Positions 1 through 5,323 of a stretch of 5,323 nucleotides of DNA are shown piece after piece; the first letter of the stretch is position 1; every line of letters begins with the position of its first letter. The position numbers were made by a program, and so were the translations under genes. The DNA is from Pontiellaceae bacterium. Its GTDB lineage: Bacteria > Verrucomicrobiota > Kiritimatiellia > Kiritimatiellales > Tichowtungiaceae. The notes beneath the pieces are model-generated. The model was not told the origin of the DNA, did not search any database, and saw nothing but the letters and a program-made list of their open reading frames with translations. Location of the stretch: the NCBI GenBank assembly GCA_029934215.1, contig JAOZMR010000204.1, forward strand, positions 1 through 5,323. The letters are read 5' to 3'.

Positions 1-158
1 CCATCTATCCACTCCTGATGTTTAAAGTACGGCCCGAGCCTCACAGTTTTTCCGTTTTTTTGTTTTTCGCGATACTCTTCCGAGAGTCGCCCTTTTTTCA
101 TGCCCTGAATCTGGTTCATTTTTTCGAGAATGCTTTTTCGTTTGTTTTGATAGTCCAT
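1..158 (-). CDS. Small basic protein, N-terminal part only (DUF6788-like, uncertain)
   Basis: Reading leftward from the ATG at 158 there is an open frame of 52 codons with no stop before the window edge, so the gene is cut off and its true length is unknown. The start is well supported: AAGGAG lies at 169-164, 5 bases upstream, and a good promoter sits just above it. The visible peptide begins MDYQNKRKSILEKMNQ and is very basic and hydrophilic, with no signal peptide or membrane segment. Its second half contains GRLSEEYR, then NGKTVRLGPYFKH, then EWID. The pattern (R/G)-x-L-S-x-x-Y followed by a G-K stretch and G-P-Y is reminiscent of DUF6788, a short family of unknown function often found near transposase-like genes. 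The cysteines common in that family are missing here, so the link is tentative. It lies 124 bp downstream of dnaG on the same strand but seems to have its own promoter. Function is not known. Confidence 0.7.
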   Translation of the reverse strand, partial: MDYQNKRKSILEKMNQIQGMKKGRLSEEYREKQKNGKTVRLGPYFKHQEWID

Positions 159-163
159 TTGCT

Positions 164-169
164 CTCCTT
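164..169 (-). promoter_or_regulatory. Ribosome binding site of the truncated left-edge gene
   Basis: AAGGAG on the minus strand, separated by 5 bases from the ATG at 158. It decides the start: the next in-frame ATG (codon 14) has no comparable site. Confidence 0.75.
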
Positions 170-179
170 GCAGTGTTTG

Positions 180-196
180 TGTCTAGCCGCTAGACA
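180..196. promoter_or_regulatory. Operator-like palindrome over the predicted transcription start
   Basis: A perfect 7-bp inverted repeat, TGTCTAG-CCG-CTAGACA. It begins directly after the -10 hexamer of the minus-strand promoter and covers the predicted +1 (about 189). A dyad at this place is typical of a repressor site that blocks initiation. In RNA it would also form a short hairpin at the 5' end of the transcript. A related half-site pair (AGACAT at 193-198, ATGTCT at 228-233) brackets the promoter. The regulator is unknown. Confidence 0.5.
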
Positions 197-224
197 TCAT
201 GCGGCGCAAAAAAAGAGCTGTCAA
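196..224 (-). promoter_or_regulatory. Sigma-70-type promoter for the truncated left-edge gene
   Basis: On the minus strand the perfect -35 hexamer TTGACA (224-219) is followed after exactly 17 bases by CATGAT (201-196), which matches TATAAT at four of six positions including the important A2 and T6. The spacer holds a run of seven T. Predicted initiation is near 189, giving a leader of about 30 nt before the ATG at 158. The gene can therefore be transcribed independently of dnaG upstream. No transcription data support this; it rests on sequence match and spacing. Confidence 0.6.
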
Positions 225-282
225 CTAATGTCTGCTGGAGTTCGTCGCGTCACCCACGTTTTTAATCTGCACCCATGCTCCT

Positions 283-2049
283 TTATACCACAAGAAAATC
301 CACTGCATGTTCCCATCCTTGTTTAAGATGGTACAGCTGTTGTGTCAAAACACGAGCCTCGTCTAAGCGATTCGCTTCCTGCAGAGAGCGGCGTTGTTGC
401 GTTAAAACCCGCCGCCAAATCGTCATTATAATGTCCTGCGCAGCCCTAGCGGGCTCAATTTCTTTTCCGCGCAATTTGCCATCCTCCATTTGAATCCGAA
501 CGGCCAAGCGTTGAACCCCTAGATGATCCGGCGGGAGTTTTTCCATCAGCTCCGTCGGATGGTCTAGCAAGAGTTCCAGGAGGACCTGACTGTCTGGGTC
601 GGTTAGATAGTCCACCGGCAAGTGATCCGCCACAATCGGAAACACCTCCTCGGGGTGAAAAAACAGCATCTGCAAAAGGGCCACCTCGTCAACCGGATGT
701 TTCACCGGCGCGACAGGTAGTTCCCTTTTCGCTGATTGCGCGACCGGCGATGGGCGCGTCTGCTTTTTACGCGCCATATCTTTCCGTAGCGCGGACTGCG
801 AAAGGCCTAGGCGTTCAGCCGCCTGCTGAACCATCCTATCGCGCTGTACCGCGCCCGGCGCATGAGAAATCAACTCCTGGACAGCCCGGGTCGTACGCAT
901 CAGCCCAGCCTCCTTCTTAAGATTCTCCGTTTTAGCCGAGCAATTGATCAAGAAATCGAGCGCCGAAACAGCCGAAGCCGCGCACTGAACCAGCGCCTCT
1001 GCCCCCTGCGTACGAATCAGCGAATCTGGATCCTCCCCAGCCGGAAGCGATGCCACACGGACGCTCAATTCCTCTGCAATAAATGCCTCCGACGAACGAA
1101 GAGCCGCCTTTTGGCCCGCCGCATCAGCATCGAGCACCAAGATCACCTCATCCGCATATCTGCGAACCATCCGGGCATGATCGCTCGTAAGCGCCGTTCC
1201 CTGCGAGGCCACCACATTCGATATGCCCGCCTCATGACAACGAATTGCATCGAGCTGCCCCTCCACGATAATCGCCGTTCGCTTCTCCGCCATCGCCTTA
1301 CGCGCCTTATCAATCCCGAACAACACCCGACTTTTTCGAAACAACGGAGTCTCTGGGCTATTCACATACTTTCCGCCCCGGTCATTCGGATCAATCAACC
1401 GGCCGCTAAAACCAATCGTACGCCCCGCCTCGTCGAGAATCGGAAACATCAGCCGCTTCCGAAACCGATCATACGTCGAACCCCGCTCCGAGCGAGCCCT
1501 CAAACCCGCATGCTCCATCAGCTCGACCGGAATTTGTTTCTTCTGCGCCCACCTCTCGAGCGCATCGAACCGATCCGGCGCAAAGCCAATTCGAAACGCC
1601 TCCACCGTCTCCGGCTTCAAATCACGAGTCTCCAGATACGCACGCCCAGCCTCGCCGTCTGGATGCTCCAGCAAAACGCGGTGATACAGCTGCGAAACGC
1701 CCTCATGAATCTGAAATAGCTCTCGTTTATTCGAACGCTGCCCATCGGCATCCTCAAAATTCAGTTCCATACCAGCGCGATCCGCCAGCATCTGCAGTGC
1801 GACCATGAAATCGACCTTCTCATACTCCTGAATAAAACGAATCACATCGCCACCCACATCGCATCCGAAGCAGTGATAGATCTGCCGATCTGGGCTAACC
1901 GTAAACGACGGCGTTTTCTCGTTATGGAACGGGCAAAGCGCCTTGAAGCGGCCGCCCGCACTCTTCAGCGAAATATACGAACCGATCACCTCGGCGATAT
2001 CATTACGCTCACGAATCTCATCAATTGTCTCTCTAGGTATTTGTTTCAT
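283..2049 (-). CDS. dnaG: DNA primase DnaG
   Basis: Makes the short RNA primers for DNA replication at the fork, working with the replicative helicase DnaB. The protein is 588 aa, close to the usual bacterial DnaG length. The N-terminal zinc-binding domain shows C39-P-x-H42 and C60-x-x-C63 (HCFGCDVGGDVIRF), which reads template DNA. The RNA polymerase core has the basic motif YDRFRKRLMFPI (193-204), an SGR at 215-217, and a TOPRIM fold with E263 in EGQLDAI and D307/D309 in LDADAAG, the metal-binding acidic residues. LPAGEDPDSL (335-344) is the typical stretch after TOPRIM. A Pro/Lys-rich linker (about 427-455) leads to a helical C-terminal domain (about 455-588), the expected DnaB-binding part. 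The start at 2049 is chosen because AAGGAG lies 8 bases upstream and the protein begins MKQIPRETIDEIRERNDI as the family does; the frame stays open 68 codons further upstream, but that part is not DnaG-like and overlaps the divergent gene. It appears intact and functional. Confidence 0.97.
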   Translation of the reverse strand: MKQIPRETIDEIRERNDIAEVIGSYISLKSAGGRFKALCPFHNEKTPSFTVSPDRQIYHCFGCDVGGDVIRFIQEYEKVDFMVALQMLADRAGMELNFEDADGQRSNKRELFQIHEGVSQLYHRVLLEHPDGEAGRAYLETRDLKPETVEAFRIGFAPDRFDALERWAQKKQIPVELMEHAGLRARSERGSTYDRFRKRLMFPILDEAGRTIGFSGRLIDPNDRGGKYVNSPETPLFRKSRVLFGIDKARKAMAEKRTAIIVEGQLDAIRCHEAGISNVVASQGTALTSDHARMVRRYADEVILVLDADAAGQKAALRSSEAFIAEELSVRVASLPAGEDPDSLIRTQGAEALVQCAASAVSALDFLINCSAKTENLKKEAGLMRTTRAVQELISHAPGAVQRDRMVQQAAERLGLSQSALRKDMARKKQTRPSPVAQSAKRELPVAPVKHPVDEVALLQMLFFHPEEVFPIVADHLPVDYLTDPDSQVLLELLLDHPTELMEKLPPDHLGVQRLAVRIQMEDGKLRGKEIEPARAAQDIIMTIWRRVLTQQRRSLQEANRLDEARVLTQQLYHLKQGWEHAVDFLVV

Positions 2050-2057
2050 TTCGCACA

Positions 2058-2063
2058 CTCCTT
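2058..2063 (-). promoter_or_regulatory. Ribosome binding site of dnaG
   Basis: AAGGAG on the minus strand, 8 bases before the ATG at 2049. It fixes the dnaG start and argues against the longer open frame that reaches back to 2253. Confidence 0.8.
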
Positions 2064-2081
2064 CCTCTAAACTACCACAAC

Positions 2082-2118
2082 CCGAACCACGAAAGGAACG
2101 CTTTTCCCGTGTTTTCGG
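2082..2118. promoter_or_regulatory. Imperfect hairpin in the dnaG/helicase divergent intergenic region
   Basis: A 37-nt imperfect inverted repeat in the middle of the 114-bp gap. From the outside in it pairs CCGAA with TTCGG (5 bp), CAC with GTG (3 bp), and GAAAGG with CTTTTC (6 bp including one G-T) around an AACG tetraloop, with a 1x2 internal loop and a 2-nt bulge. It could be a leader RNA structure of dnaG or a DNA site between the two promoters. It is not followed by a T run on either strand, so it is not a standard terminator. A possible dnaG -10 (TATCAT, minus strand, 2142-2137) lies upstream of it, without a good -35. Confidence 0.35.
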
Positions 2119-2152
2119 TGTCTTCCAGCGTAAAAAATGATAAAAGGTGCTA

Positions 2153-2158
2153 AAGGAG
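2153..2158 (+). promoter_or_regulatory. Ribosome binding site of the helicase-nuclease gene
   Basis: AAGGAG 5 bases before the ATG at 2164. It favours this start over the in-frame ATG at 2137, which has no such site and would place the ribosome binding site inside the coding region. Confidence 0.8.
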
Positions 2159-2163
2159 TTTTT

Positions 2164-5100
2164 ATGAACATCATCTACAACGCATCCGCAGGAACAGGCA
2201 AAACCTATCGAGTTACCGAGCTGTACTCCGCGCTTGTTCTCGGGCGTCCGCACGACGAATTACCGGTCGAACGAAAACCGATCGACCCACGCCGCATCCT
2301 GCTCATGACGTTCACCGACAACGCCGCATCCGAGTTGCGCCACCGCGTAGCAGAACAAATGCTCGCCGCCGAAAAAACAAGCGACCTCGACTCGTCCGAT
2401 CTAGCCCGCCGCGTCCTCCGAACACTGCCCGCCGCAAACATATCCACAATTCACGCATTCTGCTCCGGACTACTTCGAGAACATGCCCTCGAAATGGGGC
2501 TCTCCCCAAACTTCCAAATCATGGAAGACGAGGCTCGAGAAACACTCATTACAGACACACTAAAAGCCGAACTCTTCCAACGGTTGGAAAACGATCCAAA
2601 CCTCCGCGACTTCTGCGCCGGCATTTCCATTCTTCACGGCGACTATAGCGTCATCGAAACCGTGCGCTCTCTCCTCGAAAAAGCCGCGTCCTGCGGAATC
2701 GATTTAAGCAACGCCGAAAACCTACTTCCGGCGGTTGAACAAACCATAACAAAACAGGACTTCGAACGGATTCGCAATGAACTGGCCCGTTTTGGACTCT
2801 CTCAAAAAACAGTTCTAAATGCGTTGGATGCTCTAGACAACTGCTTAGCCCAATTCCCGGCAGGGCTGAAGAAATTGAAAAAATTTGGACGCGTCAAAGC
2901 TGTAAAACATATATCCAAAGAACTCTTCGAGATTCAGGAAAAATACTTGAGCGAAACATTGTATTCGGAAAACATCGAAAAACTCCAAGCCTTCGCCCGC
3001 TACATCGCCGCCTCTGCGAAAGCATTCGTGTTTGCAAAACGCTCGCGCGACGCAGTCGACTTCGGCGACCAGCTCTTGCTCGCCCGCGAGCTGCTCCGTG
3101 GCGGATCGTTCAAAGACAGTTTCGACTGGATCGTTGTCGACGAAGTGCAAGACACCTCGCGCGTTCAGTGCGACCTCATCGAATCCCTCTGGGGCAACCA
3201 AACCAACCTCGTCGTATGCGGCGACCGCAAACAATCCATATACGCCTGGCGAAGCGCAGACCCAAACGTAATGCCCGACCTCGAAGCCGCGATGGACGCT
3301 CGAGGCTCCTGCTCAAAAATCGATCTAAAAACAAGCTACCGAAGTAAAGCCCGCGTCATCGAAGCCGTGAACGAACTATTTAACGGAATCTACAAATCCT
3401 ACGAACCACTCGAACCACTCTCCTCGCAACCCAACGAAAAACCATGCGTCGAAATCTTAGAAGCCGATAACAAAGAACAAACCAGCGACGAAGAGATGGA
3501 AGCAGTCGCACGGCGGATTCGTCTACTCGTCGAAGGCGACGAACACTGGCGCCCAACCTTTGGGCACAACGGCGAACAATTTATCGAAGGCGAACCCTTC
3601 CACTACGGCGACATTCTCATCCTCCTCAAACGCTCAACACATCAAAACATCCTCGAAAAAGCACTCCGCACAGCGGGCATCCCCTACACAAGTGGCGGAA
3701 AAGGGAACGGACTATTTGAAAAACAAGAAGTGCGCGACCTTCTCCTTTTTCTTCAAGTCCTTACACAGCCAAAAAACGACCTCGCTCTCGTCGGCTTCAT
3801 GCGCTCACCATTCGCTAACCTGCCCGATAACGAAATCGTGAAACTCGGCTGGGACGGCAAAACCTTTGATCACGAAATCCTACGAAAACAATTCTACGAA
3901 ACCACCTCCAAAACCGCCGAACGCATTCTCCGATACCGAGCACTAATCGGTACCAAACTACCCTCGCAGCTCATTCGTGAACTTGTCCGCGAAACCGGTT
4001 TCGACGCATATTGGGCGGGTCAAACCGTCGGCGAACAACCCCTAGCGAACTTTAAAAAAGCACTCGACTGGTTACGCAAAACCGAGCGCGGCGGGCAAAC
4101 ACTCATCGGCGACGTTGTTCGACAATTTGAAAAACACATCCAAACCCCGCCCCGCAGCGGAGCCTCCGAAGCACTCCTACCCGATCCAGAACAAAACGCA
4201 GTAACGCTCATGAGCGTACACGGAGCAAAAGGACTAACCAAACGGGTTTGCTTCATTCCAGACATCAGCTTCGGAGACGTAACAGACTCAGGCTTCGCAA
4301 ACCTCTCCTCCAACGGAACACTAGAAATGAATCTACCAAGCCTAACAGGTGAAAAAATCAAAACACCCGGATGGACAACCGCGCGCGAAACGGACAAAAC
4401 AATTCGCAAGCTCGAACAAAACAACGTCTTCTACGTCGCAATGACCCGCGCCCGCGACCTCGTCATCCTCTCCGGAGCCGGCACAAAAAGTTCCAATGGT
4501 TGGAAAAAACAAGCCGAGACATTTGCAAAAAACGCATCCCCGGAGATTCTACGGACACTCTCATTCGCCGAACTTCCCGACCTCAAAAAAGAAACAACCT
4601 CCAAACACAGCCCCTCCACATCCGTCACCTTCCAACCCTTGGAAATCCCAAAAACGACAGAACGTCGAACCGTCACATCACTTTGCAAAAAAGTCACATC
4701 AACAACCAAACGCAAATCATCAACCAGCAACTCCACCCAATATGGAACCCTAGGGCACATCGTCCTCGAAGAACTAGCAAAAAACAACTGGAACGGAGAC
4801 ATCCCGACACTAGTAGATCAGCTTGACAGAACGAACCTCCCCGAGCGAGCCGCACTAAAAAAACAACTCGAAGCGGCACGGATTGTACTCCAGAAAGAAA
4901 CCGCAGGAGCGGAAGCACTACTTATCGAGCACCCATTCGTCATGAAACGCGGCGACACAATTTTAGATGGGACCATCGACCTGCTCGCCAAATTTCCCAA
5001 AGGCTGGAAAATCTTCGACTACAAATTCTCGAACGACACCATAGACACTGCGGCAAAAACCTATTCGCCACAACTTACGGCATATCAAGAAGCGATAGAA

Positions 5101-5193
5101 AAGCTCAACCCCGGCGAAAACGTTTCAGCATTTCTCATTCTAATTGGCGAGACCGTGCAGCGATCAGAATTGAGCCAGAAACGATTCATGTAA
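2164..5193 (+). CDS. UvrD/RecB-family helicase with C-terminal PD-(D/E)XK nuclease (AddA/RecB-like)
   Basis: An ATP-driven superfamily 1 DNA helicase fused to a RecB-type nuclease; proteins of this design unwind and trim double-strand DNA ends so that RecA can load for recombinational repair. The 1009-aa protein has all main motifs: Walker A ASAGTGKT (7-14), Ia LLMTFTDNAASELR (46-59), STIHAFC (94-100), Walker B VVDEVQDTS (324-332), III GDRKQSIYAWR (353-363), IV-region LKTSYRS (388-394), V TLMSVHGAKGL (681-691), VI VFYVAMTRARDL (755-766). A Ser/Thr/Lys-rich linker (about 803-858) follows, then the nuclease: GTLGH (H865), DGTIDLL (D939), DYK (D952, K954) and QLTAY (970-974), so the catalytic set appears complete. 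It is shorter than typical AddA or RecB (about 1150-1240 aa). No AddB or RecC/RecD gene is visible beside it. It ends with tandem stops TAA TAG right at a repeat array. AddA, RecB or a lineage-specific single-subunit enzyme are all possible, so no symbol is given. Confidence 0.93.
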   Translation: MNIIYNASAGTGKTYRVTELYSALVLGRPHDELPVERKPIDPRRILLMTFTDNAASELRHRVAEQMLAAEKTSDLDSSDLARRVLRTLPAANISTIHAFCSGLLREHALEMGLSPNFQIMEDEARETLITDTLKAELFQRLENDPNLRDFCAGISILHGDYSVIETVRSLLEKAASCGIDLSNAENLLPAVEQTITKQDFERIRNELARFGLSQKTVLNALDALDNCLAQFPAGLKKLKKFGRVKAVKHISKELFEIQEKYLSETLYSENIEKLQAFARYIAASAKAFVFAKRSRDAVDFGDQLLLARELLRGGSFKDSFDWIVVDEVQDTSRVQCDLIESLWGNQTNLVVCGDRKQSIYAWRSADPNVMPDLEAAMDARGSCSKIDLKTSYRSKARVIEAVNELFNGIYKSYEPLEPLSSQPNEKPCVEILEADNKEQTSDEEMEAVARRIRLLVEGDEHWRPTFGHNGEQFIEGEPFHYGDILILLKRSTHQNILEKALRTAGIPYTSGGKGNGLFEKQEVRDLLLFLQVLTQPKNDLALVGFMRSPFANLPDNEIVKLGWDGKTFDHEILRKQFYETTSKTAERILRYRALIGTKLPSQLIRELVRETGFDAYWAGQTVGEQPLANFKKALDWLRKTERGGQTLIGDVVRQFEKHIQTPPRSGASEALLPDPEQNAVTLMSVHGAKGLTKRVCFIPDISFGDVTDSGFANLSSNGTLEMNLPSLTGEKIKTPGWTTARETDKTIRKLEQNNVFYVAMTRARDLVILSGAGTKSSNGWKKQAETFAKNASPEILRTLSFAELPDLKKETTSKHSPSTSVTFQPLEIPKTTERRTVTSLCKKVTSTTKRKSSTSNSTQYGTLGHIVLEELAKNNWNGDIPTLVDQLDRTNLPERAALKKQLEAARIVLQKETAGAEALLIEHPFVMKRGDTILDGTIDLLAKFPKGWKIFDYKFSNDTIDTAAKTYSPQLTAYQEAIEKLNPGENVSAFLILIGETVQRSELSQKRFM

Positions 5194-5194
5194 T

Positions 5195-5323
5195 AGCCCT
5201 CATACAAAACGCCCTTTTCAGAGATTTGCCTCGCAAGTTGAATGACACCACTTTCACACCGAATTATGCACCAGCCCTCATACAAAACGTCCTTTTTTGA
5301 GTTTTGCCTCGCAACTTGAATGT
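5195..5323. repeat. Tandem 78-bp repeat, one full unit and part of a second
   Basis: Unit 1 spans 5195-5272; unit 2 starts at 5273 and is cut by the window edge after 51 bases. Both begin with the identical AGCCCTCATACAAAACG. Over the 51 comparable bases 45 agree. Each unit has a CAAAAC / GTTTTG inverted repeat with a 12-nt T-rich loop (perfect at 5283-5306, one mismatch at 5205-5228) overlapping a tight TTGC-CTC-GCAA dyad (5226-5236 and 5304-5314). The array starts one base after the helicase stop. On the minus strand the region stays open and 78 is a multiple of three, giving a 26-codon repeat. However, four of the five codons that differ between copies change the amino acid and no Shine-Dalgarno site or ATG start is visible, so I treat it as non-coding. 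The nature of the repeat is unknown; more copies probably lie beyond the edge. Confidence 0.85.

Noticed and set aside
208..214. T7 run on the minus strand as a dnaG terminator
   Set aside because: No stable stem precedes it; it lies in the spacer between the -35 and -10 hexamers of the downstream promoter.
18..326. 102-codon open frame on the plus strand at the left edge
   Set aside because: It runs antisense over the truncated gene, its promoter and the end of dnaG, has no ribosome-binding site, and its Phe-rich start is the complement of Lys codons in the real gene.
862..1719. 285-codon open frame on the plus strand opposite dnaG
   Set aside because: It lies fully inside dnaG, is Arg-rich with no recognisable motif or ribosome-binding site, and is explained as an antisense shadow of a G+C-rich gene.
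2137..2163. Earlier in-frame ATG of the helicase (nine extra residues)
   Set aside because: It has no Shine-Dalgarno site, while AAGGAG is perfectly placed for the ATG at 2164, and the family starts close to the Walker A motif.
2050..2253. 68-codon upstream extension of the dnaG frame
   Set aside because: It is not DnaG-like, overlaps the divergent helicase start, and the ribosome-binding site at 2063-2058 fits the ATG at 2049.
4371..4826. Open frames in other phases over the 3' part of the helicase
   Set aside because: They overlap conserved helicase and nuclease motifs and are low-complexity products of A/C-rich coding sequence.
5195..5323. CRISPR array or integron attC sites
   Set aside because: The conserved part is too long and diverged for CRISPR repeats, only two units are seen, and the core sites expected of attC are not recognisable.

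Overview
This window looks like chromosomal DNA of a free-living bacterium with a moderate-to-high G+C content and strong Shine-Dalgarno initiation (AAGGAG 5 to 8 bases before each of the three gene starts). The PVC-type TOPRIM motif of the primase (EGQLDAI, DADAAG) and the general look of the sequence suggest Verrucomicrobiota/Kiritimatiellota. That placement is a family-level impression, not a proven assignment.

Layout, left to right. (1) Positions 1-158, minus strand: the first 52 codons of a small basic protein that runs off the left edge. It has its own promoter (TTGACA-17-CATGAT) with a perfect palindrome over the predicted transcription start. The sequence resembles the short, mobile-DNA-associated DUF6788-type proteins, but this is a weak call. 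(2) Positions 283-2049, minus strand: complete dnaG, the replicative primase (588 aa), with zinc-binding, TOPRIM catalytic and C-terminal helicase-interaction regions. (3) Positions 2050-2163: a 114-bp divergent intergenic region with both ribosome-binding sites and a 37-nt imperfect hairpin. (4) Positions 2164-5193, plus strand: a complete 1009-aa UvrD/RecB-superfamily helicase with a C-terminal PD-(D/E)XK nuclease domain (AddA/RecB-like), whose job should be processing double-strand DNA ends for recombination. (5) Positions 5195-5323: two tandem copies of a 78-bp repeat unit, the second cut by the window edge. The repeat begins one base after the helicase stop codon.

The two large genes are both DNA-metabolism genes: primase starts Okazaki fragments, and the helicase-nuclease repairs broken ends. 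They are divergently transcribed and could share regulation, but nothing here proves that. The usual second subunit of an AddAB-type enzyme (AddB) is not in the window, and rpoD, which often follows dnaG, is not the next gene. The plus strand is C-rich over G across both genes regardless of coding direction, which suggests the minus strand is the leading strand here. I see no complete mobile element, CRISPR array, tRNA or rRNA. The least explained items are the 78-bp tandem repeat, the operator-like palindrome and the small truncated gene.
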